From the NCBI GenBank assembly GCA_900470805.1, contig UCCA01000012.1, positions 124,001-188,000 of the forward strand: 64,000 nt of DNA, in the 5' to 3' direction. The notes below the pieces were generated by a model that saw nothing but the letters and a program-made list of their open reading frames with translations, made no database searches and had not been told where the DNA came from. The DNA comes from Hyphomicrobiales bacterium. GTDB lineage: Bacteria > Pseudomonadota > Alphaproteobacteria > Rhizobiales > Rhizobiaceae. Position numbers and translations under genes: made by a program. Within the stretch, counting starts at the first letter, position 1; every line of letters starts with the position of its first letter. Positions 37,642-46,909 of the stretch are shown here, one piece after another.

Positions 37642-38826
37642 TCAAAGCACGGCCGCGAAACCGCGCTTCAAATCCTCCTTGAGGTCATCGACATCCTCCA
37701 ATCCGACATGAAGTCGCAAAACGGGTCCTTCTGCGGGCGGTTGCAGTATCTGCCGTTCATTGAGATCGACATGAAGCGCGAGGCTGGCAAATCCTCCCCA
37801 CGAGTAACCGAGCCCAAAGATTTCGAGAGCGTCGAGGAAGGCGTGTGCCTTTGCTTTGAAGTCATCATGCCTACCGACGGCGAGCACGAAAGAGAACACC
37901 CCGCTCGACCCCTTGAAATCACGTTTCCATATCGCGTGATCTGGAAAACTCGGCAGCGCCGGGTGAAGCACACGCGCGACATCGTCGCGAGCTTCCAGCC
38001 ATTGCGCGACTGCCAACGCACTGGATTGGTGCCGCTCTAGCCGCACGCCCATGGTGCGTAGTCCACGCAACACCTGATAGGCATCGTCGGCAGCCCCGCA
38101 TATGCCAAGCGCACCGTTGGCTTGCCTCAGTTTTTTCCAGCTGCGCGCATTGGCCGACACCGTCCCAAGCAGGATGTCGCCGTGGCCGGCCGGATACTTG
38201 GTCGATGCCTGTATCGATACATCAACGCCGAAATCGAGCGGCCGAAAATAGAAAGGCGTTGCCCATGTGTTGTCCATGGTAACAACCGCATCGTGACGAT
38301 GTGCGACAGCGGAGATGGCAGGAACATCCTGAATGTCGAAAGTATTCGATCCCGGCGCCTCGAGATGAACGAGCTTGGTATTTGGCTTGAAAAGCGTCTC
38401 GATGTCGGCGCCGATCGAAGGGTGATAGTATTCTATCTCTACTCCGAAGCGGGCAAGCATCGTGTCGCAGAAATGGCGGACATTCCCGTAAACGGAATCG
38501 ACGATCAGCGCGTGATCGCCGGGCGAGAGATAGGCCAGAAACGGCAAGGTAACCGCCGCCAGACCGGAAGGCACGATGATCGTTCCGGCGGCGCCTTCAA
38601 GCTCATTGACCGCCGAACACAACGCGTCAGTCGTCGGCGTACCGCGGGTGCCGTACGTGTATTTCTGCCGTGGAGTCTCCATTGAAGCCGCATCGGGGAA
38701 GAGCACCGTGGAGGCGCGCACCACGGGAGGATTAATGAAGCCGTGGTAGTCCAGCGGATCATGGCCCGTCTTCACCAGCTGCGTGTCCTGACCGAGGCCC
38801 GTCGTTTTTCTGCCGTTGTCTGTCAT
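37642..38826 (-). CDS. Cystathionine beta-lyase-type PLP enzyme (MetC family)
   Basis: 394 aa Cys/Met-metabolism PLP enzyme. SxxTKYPAGHGD (STKYPAGHGDI) holds the Schiff-base Lys, and VTMDNTWATPFYFRPLDFGVD the cofactor-ring Asp. HGFINPPVVRASTVLFP and YTYGTRGTPTTDAL mark the MetC/cystathionine beta-lyase branch. As the last gene of the nine-gene sulfur operon it would cleave a C-S bond of a thioether amino acid to release thiol, pyruvate and ammonia. The start at 38826 has a weak ribosome site and overlaps the preceding gene by 68 bases; a GTG near 38778 is an alternative. Confidence 0.87.
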   Translation of the reverse strand: MTDNGRKTTGLGQDTQLVKTGHDPLDYHGFINPPVVRASTVLFPDAASMETPRQKYTYGTRGTPTTDALCSAVNELEGAAGTIIVPSGLAAVTLPFLAYLSPGDHALIVDSVYGNVRHFCDTMLARFGVEIEYYHPSIGADIETLFKPNTKLVHLEAPGSNTFDIQDVPAISAVAHRHDAVVTMDNTWATPFYFRPLDFGVDVSIQASTKYPAGHGDILLGTVSANARSWKKLRQANGALGICGAADDAYQVLRGLRTMGVRLERHQSSALAVAQWLEARDDVARVLHPALPSFPDHAIWKRDFKGSSGVFSFVLAVGRHDDFKAKAHAFLDALEIFGLGYSWGGFASLALHVDLNERQILQPPAEGPVLRLHVGLEDVDDLKEDLKRGFAAVL

Positions 38827-39925
38827 GATACTTTCGGTTCTGCGTTCGTTGAGCGGACCGGGCATGGCTTTCCTGTCCATGGACCGCTGTCTGGCTAATT
38901 GTCTTCGATGCCGCACTTTGCCACCCCAGCCGTGGCGCAATCAGGGTGACGAAATCATCGAGGATCTGACGGTATTCCTCATCCTCGAACTCGTAGGGCA
39001 GTTCGAGCCTGAATTCGTCGACCTCGGCAAGGATGGGGTCGGCTAGGAGACGCTCCACGATCTCGTCCGCCATTCCGACGACATCCGGCGCGAATAGCGT
39101 CCGTCGCTCACCTTGTGGGCTGCGGGTTCGTTCGTTGCGCCCGGCGGCGTAGTCGAGATAGCGACGGCGCGTGGCGGACCCGGCGCCATCGAGCGGCACG
39201 ATGACACGACCGAGCGCCACCCGCCCCCTCGGCTTTGCTACCTTCCGATAAGCTTGCAGCTGGCGCGCCTGGGCGATGAAGAAGTCGTCCGTATCTTCGC
39301 CTGATGTGACGTTACCGATCAGGAGATTGAAGCCGTTCGCGCCCGCCCAGGTCGCGGATCGCAGGGATCCGCCGCCGTACCAGACACGATCGATCAATCC
39401 CCGCGCATAGGGCTGCAGCCGCGGGCGCTGTGGCCCGAAGGGCGTCTTGATGGTCGTGCTCTCGTCGCCGAGATGTTCGCCCCGCAGATTGCTCGTGAAG
39501 CGCAGCACGCGATCATGGGTGAAATCGAGACTCTCCCATTCACCGTCGAACACCAGCGGGGCGATCAACTCGGCGTGGAGCGGCCGCCCGGCACTGAGGC
39601 CGACATTGAGCCGTCCTCGAGACAAGACATCCACCATCGAAAGGTCCTCGGCCAGGCGATACGGGCTCTCATAGCCGATCGGGATGACCGCGGTTCCAAG
39701 CTGGATACTGCTTGTCCGCTGTGTTGCCGCCGCCAGAAACGCGCTGGCCGATGAAATACCCGGCTCAAGATGCCGCTGCCGGACCCAGGCGCTGTCGAAG
39801 CCAAGCGCTTCGCCATAGCCAAAGAGCTGTAGGGTCTGCTCAAGTCCCTGGACTGGGTTGCCATCAGAGTAGTTTCCAGGCGTCAGAAAGCCGATGTGCT
39901 TGATAGCGGGACGCGTGCGTGTCAT
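38759..39925 (-). CDS. Luciferase-like FMN-dependent monooxygenase (388 aa)
   Basis: Flavin-dependent oxygenase of the bacterial luciferase superfamily. ATG 39925 follows GAGGGG. Family landmarks are the N-terminal HIGFLTPGNYSD, LGTAVIPIGYESPYRLAEDL, VDVLSRGRLNVGLSAGRP and YGGGSLRSATWAGANGFNLL. It needs FMNH2 from a separate reductase, and none is encoded nearby. The last ~50 residues after LIAPRLGW are polar, low in hydrophobic residues and coincide with the upstream part of the metC-like gene, so they may be an accidental extension. It probably attacks a sulfur compound. Confidence 0.85.
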   Translation of the reverse strand: MTRTRPAIKHIGFLTPGNYSDGNPVQGLEQTLQLFGYGEALGFDSAWVRQRHLEPGISSASAFLAAATQRTSSIQLGTAVIPIGYESPYRLAEDLSMVDVLSRGRLNVGLSAGRPLHAELIAPLVFDGEWESLDFTHDRVLRFTSNLRGEHLGDESTTIKTPFGPQRPRLQPYARGLIDRVWYGGGSLRSATWAGANGFNLLIGNVTSGEDTDDFFIAQARQLQAYRKVAKPRGRVALGRVIVPLDGAGSATRRRYLDYAAGRNERTRSPQGERRTLFAPDVVGMADEIVERLLADPILAEVDEFRLELPYEFEDEEYRQILDDFVTLIAPRLGWQSAASKTISQTAVHGQESHARSAQRTQNRKYHDRQRQKNDGPRSGHAAGEDGP

Positions 39926-39935
39926 CTGCAACCCC

Positions 39936-40868
39936 TCACGATTTCGGCAGGCCAGGCGGGTTGGTCTCCGATTTCGGCAAGGCTTCCTCGCTCAATTGCC
40001 AACGCGCCAGGATTTTCGCGTAGTCGCCACTGGCGATCAACCTATTCGTGGCAAGCGTCAGGGCATCCGCCAAACCACTGCCCTTGCGCGTCGTGATGGC
40101 CACATCGGAACGCTCCGGCCAGCCGGCGCTTAGCGTTCCGACACGCTTGATATTCTTGTCACGGCTGGCGATATAAACGAGTTGGGCGTTGGGCTGGACA
40201 ATGACATCGGCGCGTCCCGAGGAAAGCGCAAGAAGGCTGGCTGCCTCGTCGTCGTAATATTGCAGCTCAAGGGGTTTCAGGCCTGCCGCGATATTCTTTT
40301 CGTTCCATTTCAGAAGAATGCGCTCCTGGTTGGTTCCCGCTCCGACGATGATCCGCAACCCCGCAGCGTCCTTTGGCTCCTTGATCGATTGAACCGGACT
40401 ATCAGCTTTGACGAAGAACCCGTGCAGTCCTTGACGATAAGTGGAAAAATCGAACTTTTCCTTGCGCTGCTCGGTCACGCCGACATTGGAGATGACCGCA
40501 TCGTATTTGCCAGACGACAATCCGAGCGGCCAGTCGATCCAGGCGACCGGGACCAGTTCGATCTTCAGCCCCAGCGTATCGGCGACCGCGATGGCATAGT
40601 CCGGATCGGCGCCGACCACGGTCTGCGCGTCCGTTGCATAGGTCGCCAGAGGCGGACCGCCGGGGCTAACAGCGACCGTGAATGTGCCCGGCGTAACGAA
40701 CTTGAAATCGCCCGGAATTGCGGCAATGGCGGTCTCGTTTTTCTCCGCCCTGATTCTCCCAGCCTGTTGCGGGCTGAGATCGAAATCTTCCGAGTAGGCC
40801 GATTGGGCACCGGCAAGCGTGATTGCGGAAAGGGCGGCTAGCAGAATTCGGAAAGTCCAGCGCGTCAT
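39936..40868 (-). CDS. Polar-amino-acid-type ABC substrate-binding protein A (310 aa)
   Basis: SBP_bac_3 family. ATG 40868 follows GGAGATGATC. The Sec signal is cut near AYS-EDF. The mature part contains PGTFTVAVSPGGPPLATYA, WPLGLSSGKYDAVISNVGVT and FDFSTYRQGLHGFFVKADS, ending ETNPPGLPKS. It is clearly paralogous to the next upstream gene (both have the DFDLSP/GFDLSP start and NPPGLPKS end). Paired binding proteins, as in Bacillus ytmJK, suggest recognition of related S-modified cysteine derivatives by one transporter. Confidence 0.88.
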   Translation of the reverse strand: MTRWTFRILLAALSAITLAGAQSAYSEDFDLSPQQAGRIRAEKNETAIAAIPGDFKFVTPGTFTVAVSPGGPPLATYATDAQTVVGADPDYAIAVADTLGLKIELVPVAWIDWPLGLSSGKYDAVISNVGVTEQRKEKFDFSTYRQGLHGFFVKADSPVQSIKEPKDAAGLRIIVGAGTNQERILLKWNEKNIAAGLKPLELQYYDDEAASLLALSSGRADVIVQPNAQLVYIASRDKNIKRVGTLSAGWPERSDVAITTRKGSGLADALTLATNRLIASGDYAKILARWQLSEEALPKSETNPPGLPKS

Positions 40869-40934
40869 ATGATCATCTCCGGATCGAAAGGAGGGAGCCG
40901 GCACGATATTGCAGCGCCGGCAGGTTGCCTGTAA

Positions 40935-41882
40935 TCAGGAACCGCTTTTCGGCAGGCCCGGAGGATTGGTCTGCGCCTTGGTGATCGCCTCAGGGCTGAG
41001 CTTCCAGGTCTCAAGCACCTTTTGATAAGCGCCGCTGGCAATCAGGTCGTTAAGAACATCCGTCAGTGGTTCCGCGAGACCGCTGCCCTTGCGTGTTGTG
41101 ACCGCAATCTCCGCGGTGATCGGCCAACCGCCGCTGACCGTGCCGACCAGTTTCGTCTTGCCATTGATCGCGGCCGCATAAGCCTGGGTGGCGTTGACGC
41201 TGAACACCGCGTCGGCGCGGCCCGACTGGACGGCGAGGTCCTTGACTGCATTGTCATCGTAATACTGGACGTCGATCGGCTTCAGACCGGCGGCGACGTT
41301 CTGTCTGTCCCACTCCAGCAGAATCTTCTCCTGGTTGGTCCCGGCGTCGGTGATAATCTTCAGCCCGGCAATATCCTTCGGCTCCTTGAGCGCGGCAATC
41401 TTGCTGTCCGCCTTGACGTAGAAACCGAGTTCATCCTTGCGATAGGTCGAGAAGTCGAACTTCGCCTTGCGCTCTTCCGTGACAGTGACATTCGAGATGA
41501 CGGCATCGAACTTGCCGGATACCAGCCCCAGTGGCCAATCCGCCCAAGCGACTTCCACCAGTTGCAGCTTGCGTCCGAGGCTGTCTGCGATCACCTGAGC
41601 CAGATCGACATCATAGCCGATGACCGTTTTGGAATCGGATGCGTAGTCATGCAGCGGCAGGCTTCCACTCGTGCTGATGCCGATCGTCAGCACTCCATCC
41701 TCTACGAACTTGAAGGTCTTGGGCACTTCGGCGATGCGCTTGTCGTTCTTCTCGACCCTCAGGCGATTTGCCTGCTCAGGGCTGAGATCGAAGCCATCGG
41801 CCGCCAGGACTGGAGCAGCGGCCAGCGCCGTTGCCGTCAGGGCGCCCACCACAAAAAGCCTTGTCTTCCCGATAAAGTTCAT
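40935..41882 (-). CDS. Polar-amino-acid-type ABC substrate-binding protein B (315 aa)
   Basis: SBP_bac_3 family with ATG 41882 behind AGGAGACGGGAA and a Sec signal cut near LAA-DGF. Segments VLTIGISTSGSLPLHDYA, WPLGLVSGKFDAVISNVTVT and FDFSTYRKDELGFYVKADS align directly with protein A. The two differ most in the ligand-facing loop after KFVEDG/KFVTPG. It is followed by the fused permease-ATPase upstream in the operon and presumably feeds it. Confidence 0.88.
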   Translation of the reverse strand: MNFIGKTRLFVVGALTATALAAAPVLAADGFDLSPEQANRLRVEKNDKRIAEVPKTFKFVEDGVLTIGISTSGSLPLHDYASDSKTVIGYDVDLAQVIADSLGRKLQLVEVAWADWPLGLVSGKFDAVISNVTVTEERKAKFDFSTYRKDELGFYVKADSKIAALKEPKDIAGLKIITDAGTNQEKILLEWDRQNVAAGLKPIDVQYYDDNAVKDLAVQSGRADAVFSVNATQAYAAAINGKTKLVGTVSGGWPITAEIAVTTRKGSGLAEPLTDVLNDLIASGAYQKVLETWKLSPEAITKAQTNPPGLPKSGS

Positions 41883-41970
41883 TTCCCGTCTCCTTGTTTC
41901 ATCCCTAAATTGCACTTGCAGTCTCGGTGCCGCGATCGTCTGCAACACCGCATCTTGGAAGTCTTATCGA

Positions 41971-43746
41971 TCAGAGGACCTTGGCGAGGAACTCGCGGGT
42001 GCGCTGGTGATCCGCGGCCGTGAAGATGCGCGCCGGGGGGCCGATCTCGATCACCTTGCCGGCATCCATGAAGACAACGGTGTCGGCGACTTCGCGGGCA
42101 AAGCCAATTTCGTGCGTGACGATGATCAACGTCGTCCCAGTTCGTGCCAGTTCCTTGATGACGTCGAGCACTTCGCCAACCAGTTCGGGATCGAGCGCCG
42201 AGGTCGGCTCGTCGAACAGCAGAACCTTGGGACGAAGCGCGAGCGCACGGGCAATCGCCACCCGCTGCTGCTGGCCACCCGACAGCTGACGTGGGTAGGA
42301 ATCGATCTTCTCGGACAGACCGACCCGGGCCAACAGTTCCTCCGCCAGCAGAATGGCAGCCTCGCGCTCCATGCCGCGCACCTGTATCGGCGCTTCGATC
42401 AGGTTTTCCAGAACGGTCATGTGAGGAAAGAGATTGAAGTTCTGGAACACCATGGCGATATCAGCCCGTCGCGCCAGGATATCCTTCTCCTTCAGCTCAT
42501 AGAGCGTGTCGCCCTGCTGGCGGTAACCGACCAGCTCGCCATCGATCGAGATGAACCCGTCATCGACACGCTCGAGGTGGTTGATCGACCGCAGCAGCGT
42601 GGACTTGCCGGAGCCGGAAGGGCCGAGAATGACCGTGACGCTCCCGGCCGGTATGGCAAGCTCGACATCGTCCAGCACCTTGAACGATCCGAAGCTCTTG
42701 GAGATGCCGTGAATGTTGACCGTGCCGCCACGCCGGAGCGTCGGCGCATCGCGGAAACCGGGTCGGACGATCCGCGACGAAACGACCGGACGTTCCGGGC
42801 GGGCGGACCGGAAGCGATCACGTAAGGCCTTGAACGGTAGCGGAAGCGGATTGCGCACCGCACCCTTGGCGAAATGGCGCTCGATATAGTGCTGGGCGAT
42901 CGACAGCACCGTCATGATGATCAGGTACCAGGCCGTCGCCACCATCAGCAGCGGTATGACCTCAAGATTGCGGCGATAGATGACTTGAACGGTGTAGAAC
43001 AGCTCCGGAAGCGCCAGGACGTAGACCATCGAGGTTCCCTTGGCGAGACCGATGATCTCGTTGAACCCCGTCGGCAGTATCGAGCGCATAGCCTGCGGCA
43101 GCACGATCCGCAGCGCCTGCCGACGTCTTGGAAGCCCAAGGGCCGCGGCGGCTTCGTGCTGCCCCTGATCGACGGACAGGATCCCGCCGCGGACAATCTC
43201 CGCGAAGAAGGCCGACTGGTTCAGCGTCAGCCCGAGAAAGGCAGCGGCGAATGGCGTCAGCAGCTGGACAGTGGGGTAGTTGAGGAAAACCGTATCCGTG
43301 AAAGGTATGCCGATGGTGATCGTCTCGTAGAGATAGCCGAGATTGTTGAGAACCAGCAGCAACACGATCATCGGTATGGAACGCAGCAGCCAGATATAGC
43401 CCCATGAGAGCCCCGACAGTAGCGGCGACTTCGACACACGTGCCAAGGCTAATAGCGTTCCAAGCACGGATCCCGAGATCGCGGCAAGTGCTGTCAGAAG
43501 TAGCGTCCGGCTGAGACCGACGAGGATCGGCTCGGCGAAAAACCATTGCGCGAAGACATCCCAACCCCAACGAGGGTTGGTGAACGTCGAGTAGAGGACC
43601 GCCGCGATAATAGCAGCCGAGAACACAGTGCCAGCGAGCCGCCCGGGGTGACGGGCCGGAACGATTTTGTAACGTGCGTAGTCATGCCCATGGCTTGCCG
43701 CCTTCAGATGGAGATCGGTGCTCGGGAATTCCGTGGTCAATGCCAT
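41971..43746 (-). CDS. Fused ABC permease-ATPase for amino-acid-type substrates (591 aa)
   Basis: Residues about 40-290 are a HisM-type permease with around five helices (GLSRTLLLTALAAISGSVLG, EAA-loop segment HEAAAALGLPRRRQALRIVL). Residues about 340-591 are a GlnQ/TcyN-type ATPase with Walker [15 protein letters not shown]-loop MVFQNFNLFPH, signature [15 protein letters not shown] and Walker [14 protein letters not shown]. Most relatives encode these as two proteins. The fusion implies a homodimeric importer with the two ATPases tethered to the channel. No stop or frameshift lies in the ~50-residue basic linker. Confidence 0.9.
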   Translation of the reverse strand: MALTTEFPSTDLHLKAASHGHDYARYKIVPARHPGRLAGTVFSAAIIAAVLYSTFTNPRWGWDVFAQWFFAEPILVGLSRTLLLTALAAISGSVLGTLLALARVSKSPLLSGLSWGYIWLLRSIPMIVLLLVLNNLGYLYETITIGIPFTDTVFLNYPTVQLLTPFAAAFLGLTLNQSAFFAEIVRGGILSVDQGQHEAAAALGLPRRRQALRIVLPQAMRSILPTGFNEIIGLAKGTSMVYVLALPELFYTVQVIYRRNLEVIPLLMVATAWYLIIMTVLSIAQHYIERHFAKGAVRNPLPLPFKALRDRFRSARPERPVVSSRIVRPGFRDAPTLRRGGTVNIHGISKSFGSFKVLDDVELAIPAGSVTVILGPSGSGKSTLLRSINHLERVDDGFISIDGELVGYRQQGDTLYELKEKDILARRADIAMVFQNFNLFPHMTVLENLIEAPIQVRGMEREAAILLAEELLARVGLSEKIDSYPRQLSGGQQQRVAIARALALRPKVLLFDEPTSALDPELVGEVLDVIKELARTGTTLIIVTHEIGFAREVADTVVFMDAGKVIEIGPPARIFTAADHQRTREFLAKVL

Positions 43747-43775
43747 TGCGCTGCCCCTTGTTTGATCGGCCGGCG

Positions 43776-44312
43776 CTACGCGCGCTGGGCCACACGCACA
43801 TCGCGCTGAAACGTTTCGGAGACCGCCAGATGGCGAATGTCCTTTTCGAACGGCAGGGACTTGTAGATTTCGGGATCAACGCTTTGATCGAAGAGCGCGG
43901 TGTAGCCGTAGTTCAGGTAGAGGCCCACGGCTTCTGGCTGGCGGAAGCCCGTGGTCAGGTAGATCCTGGAATAGCCCTGGCGTGCCGCCTGGGCCTCAAG
44001 CTCGACCAGCAATGCCCGGGCAAGTCCCTGGCGTCGTAGATCCGAGCGCGTCCAGATCCGCTTGAACTCGGCGGTCTGGTCGTCATGGCGCATGAAGGCA
44101 CCCCCGCCGATCGTCTCTCCATCCCGCAACAGCAGGATGAAATTGCCGTGCGGCTCCGCGAACGCCTCAGGCGGATAACGGTTCAGCTCCGCCTTTGCGC
44201 CCTCTTCGTTGAAGTAGTTGCCATAGCGGCCGTCGTATTCGCGGATCAGTTCATCGATCAGCGGCTTTGCGCGCGGATCGAGTGGTGTCGTATAGAGAAA
44301 ACTGTCACTCAT
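43776..44312 (-). CDS. GNAT-family N-acetyltransferase (178 aa)
   Basis: Acetyltransferase fold with motif A RSDLRRQGLARALLVELEAQA (acetyl-CoA pyrophosphate loop R/QxxGxA) and the strand IYLTTGFRQPEAVGLYLNYGY. In the Bacillus yxeL/ytmI-type operons a GNAT enzyme N-acetylates S-modified cysteine before flavin monooxygenase attack. The M20 deacylase in the next upstream gene would later remove the acetyl group. Position between deacylase and transporter supports the same role here; the actual acceptor is unproven. Confidence 0.85.
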   Translation of the reverse strand: MSDSFLYTTPLDPRAKPLIDELIREYDGRYGNYFNEEGAKAELNRYPPEAFAEPHGNFILLLRDGETIGGGAFMRHDDQTAEFKRIWTRSDLRRQGLARALLVELEAQAARQGYSRIYLTTGFRQPEAVGLYLNYGYTALFDQSVDPEIYKSLPFEKDIRHLAVSETFQRDVRVAQRA

Positions 44313-44329
44313 ATCGTCGCCACTCCCGT

Positions 44330-45517
44330 CTATTGAAGAAATGTCTCGGCCAGACGCACCCAGTAGCGGGCCGCCGGCGCGATGATTGCGTCGTTGAAGT
44401 CGTATCGAGGATTGTGTAGGGGCGCGCTGTCGCCGTTGCCGACGAAAAGATAGCTGCCGGGCTGCGCCTGCAGCATGAAGGCAAAATCTTCACTTGCCGT
44501 ACGCGGCCGAAAACCGGTCTCGACGACATTGGAACCTAGCGCGTCGAGCGCCACCTGCCGGGCAAAGCCCGTTTCGTCCGCATGGTTGATCAATGCCGGA
44601 AACCCGAGCCGATAATCCACATCCGCACTCGCGCCAAAACTCTCCGCCTGCGCCCGCGCCAACGCCGGAATGCGCTGCTGCAGTTGCTGGCGTACACTGT
44701 CGCTGAAGGACCGCATGGTGAGCTTCAGCTCGACGCTGTCAGGAATGACGTTGGATGCAGTCCCGGCATGGATGGAGCCGACCGTCACCACCGCCATTTC
44801 CTGCGGATCAACGTTACGAGAGACCACGCTTTGCAAGGCAGTGATGAAGGATGCGGTGGCGAGGACCGGATCGACGGCGCGATGTGGTTCCGCACCATGT
44901 CCGCCCTTGCCGATAATCCTGATAACCGCCTGATCAACAGACGCCATGGCGGGTCCCGTCACAAAACCGAACTGGCCTTCGGTCACGCCCGGCCAATTGT
45001 GAAGGCCGAACACAGCATCAACAGGAAAGCGATCGAAAAGCCCCTCCGAAATCATCTTGCGCGCCCCGGCGCCGATTTCCTCGGCCGGCTGAAAGATCAA
45101 CCGCACCGTACCGCTGAACTGGCCCTGCTCCGCCAGATATCTGGCGGCGGCGAGGAGGATCGTCGTGTGCCCGTCATGGCCGCAGGCATGCATGACGCCT
45201 GGATTGTTGCTCTCATAGGAAAGCCCGGTTGCTTCCTCGATCGGCAGCGCGTCCATATCGGCGCGGATGCCAATCCGCTTTTGTCCCTCTCCACGCGTGA
45301 GGGTAGCGACGATGCCGGTTGTGGCAATGCCCGTCGCCACCTCATAGCCCCAGGAGGAGAGCTTCGATGCGATGATCTTACTTGTACGGCGCTCTTGGAA
45401 AGCAAGCTCCGGATACTGGTGAAAGTCGCGGCGTAATGCGACGAACTCGTCGATGTAGCCGGCGATGGCTGCCTCGACCTGATCCTGAGCCTTGAGGGTC
45501 TTGGGGATGGCGTTCAT
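44330..45517 (-). CDS. M20 family N-acyl-amino-acid amidohydrolase (HipO/YxeP type)
   Basis: 395 aa dizinc peptidase-like amidohydrolase. Metal-ligand segments are GIRADMDALPIEEATG, the MHACGHDGHTTILLAAAR motif, and QPAEEIGAGARKMI with the catalytic Glu pair. GSIHAGTASNVIPDSVEL is the dimerisation-domain signature. Relatives remove acetyl or other acyl groups from amino acids. In this operon it is the probable last step that frees cysteine from its N-acetyl form. The start at 45517 has no competing candidate. Confidence 0.9.
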   Translation of the reverse strand: MNAIPKTLKAQDQVEAAIAGYIDEFVALRRDFHQYPELAFQERRTSKIIASKLSSWGYEVATGIATTGIVATLTRGEGQKRIGIRADMDALPIEEATGLSYESNNPGVMHACGHDGHTTILLAAARYLAEQGQFSGTVRLIFQPAEEIGAGARKMISEGLFDRFPVDAVFGLHNWPGVTEGQFGFVTGPAMASVDQAVIRIIGKGGHGAEPHRAVDPVLATASFITALQSVVSRNVDPQEMAVVTVGSIHAGTASNVIPDSVELKLTMRSFSDSVRQQLQQRIPALARAQAESFGASADVDYRLGFPALINHADETGFARQVALDALGSNVVETGFRPRTASEDFAFMLQAQPGSYLFVGNGDSAPLHNPRYDFNDAIIAPAARYWVRLAETFLQ

Positions 45518-45535
45518 GAATTGTCACGCAGCGCC

Positions 45536-46885
45536 TCAGGCGCCGACGGCCTTTGCAGGTTCGACGGTGTCCAAGGGTGCAGCGTAACGGCTTTCGCGAT
45601 AGGCCAGACCGAGATGATCACGCAGCGTCGCGCCTCTCAGCACAGGATCGAAATAGCCGCGCCGCGCCAGGATAGGCAGCACGTGAGCGGCGAAATCATC
45701 GAAGCCCTCGGCGAGGACAGGGAAGCCGAGAATGAAGCCATCGGCTGCCCCACCGTCCACCCAGCGGATGATCTCACCGGCAATATGGTCCGCCGTGCCG
45801 ATGAAATCAGTCCGCGGGGTGGCGACGTCGAGGGCAATCTGGCGCAATGTCAGGCTCTTGTCGCGGGCCGTGTTCTTGATCCGGTCCGTGGTAGCGCGGA
45901 AGCTGTTCTTGCCGATGTCGCCGAGCTCAGGGAATGGCGCGTCTAGGTCGTAGATACCGAAATCGTGGTGATCGAAGAACCGACCGAGATAAAGCAGTGC
46001 TTCCTCGATCGTGACGAGGCTTCGGATTGCCTGATACTTGGCCTCGGCCTCCTCCGCGGTGGCGCCGACGATTGGCCCGATGCCAGGATAGATTCCGATC
46101 TCCGCCGCCAGTCGCCCCTGTGCGATCGCACTCTGCTTGACCTGCTTGTAGAACACCTGCGCTTCGGCGATCGGGCCGCCATTGGTGAAGACGGCGTCGG
46201 CGTGCTTGCCGGCAAGCCTGATACCTGAATCCGACGCGCCTGCCTGAAACACCACAGGCTGCCCCTGCTTTGAGCGACCGATGTTCAGCGGCCCCTCAAT
46301 GCGGAAGAAGCGACCCTTGTGGTTGAGCCGGTGAAGCTTGCTCTTGTCCGCATAGACCCCGGTCTCGCGGTCGCGGACAAAGGCATCGTCGTCCCAGGAA
46401 TCCCATAGACCCTTGACCGCGTCGATGTATTCCTCGGCGATCTCGTAGCGCAGTTCATGCTCCGGATGCTCCCGACTGTAGTTCCGTCCGGAGCCTTCGA
46501 GTGGCGAGGTCACAGCGTTCCAGCCGGCGCGGCCGCCGCTGATGAGATCAACCGACGCGAACTGGCGAGCGACGGTGAACGGATCGCTGTAGGACGTCGA
46601 TACCGTTCCGACGAGACCGATCTTCGAGGTGGAAGCCGCAAGCGCGGACAGGATGGAGATCGGCTCGAAGCGATTGAGAAAATGCGGGATCGATTGCTCG
46701 TTGATATAGAGCCCATCCGCTACGAAGGCGAAGGCGATGCCCGCCTCTTCCGCCTTGCTCGCCGTCTTGACGAAGAAGTCGAAATTGGTGCTGGCGTCGG
46801 CCGGGCCGCTTGGATGCTTCCAGGCATTCATGTGGCCGCCGGGCCCCTGCAGCATGATGCCGAATGTAATGTTTTTCTGAGCCAT
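45536..46885 (-). CDS. NtaA/SnaA/DszA-family FMNH2-dependent monooxygenase (449 aa)
   Basis: Flavin monooxygenase of the nitrilotriacetate/pristinamycin/dibenzothiophene group. The N-terminus ITFGIMLQGPGGHMNAWKHP, VGTVSTSYSDPFTVARQFAS, GRAGWNAVTSPLEGSGRNYS and PVVFQAGASDSGIRLAGKHAD are diagnostic. AGGAGG lies upstream of the ATG. The closest functional parallels are Bacillus YtnJ/CmoJ and YxeK, which cleave the C-S bond of N-acetylated S-alkyl or S-succino cysteine. It requires a separate FMN reductase. It is the second gene of the operon. Confidence 0.9.
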   Translation of the reverse strand: MAQKNITFGIMLQGPGGHMNAWKHPSGPADASTNFDFFVKTASKAEEAGIAFAFVADGLYINEQSIPHFLNRFEPISILSALAASTSKIGLVGTVSTSYSDPFTVARQFASVDLISGGRAGWNAVTSPLEGSGRNYSREHPEHELRYEIAEEYIDAVKGLWDSWDDDAFVRDRETGVYADKSKLHRLNHKGRFFRIEGPLNIGRSKQGQPVVFQAGASDSGIRLAGKHADAVFTNGGPIAEAQVFYKQVKQSAIAQGRLAAEIGIYPGIGPIVGATAEEAEAKYQAIRSLVTIEEALLYLGRFFDHHDFGIYDLDAPFPELGDIGKNSFRATTDRIKNTARDKSLTLRQIALDVATPRTDFIGTADHIAGEIIRWVDGGAADGFILGFPVLAEGFDDFAAHVLPILARRGYFDPVLRGATLRDHLGLAYRESRYAAPLDTVEPAKAVGA

Positions 46886-46909
46886 GGGATCAATCCTCCT
46901 GGTGTAATG

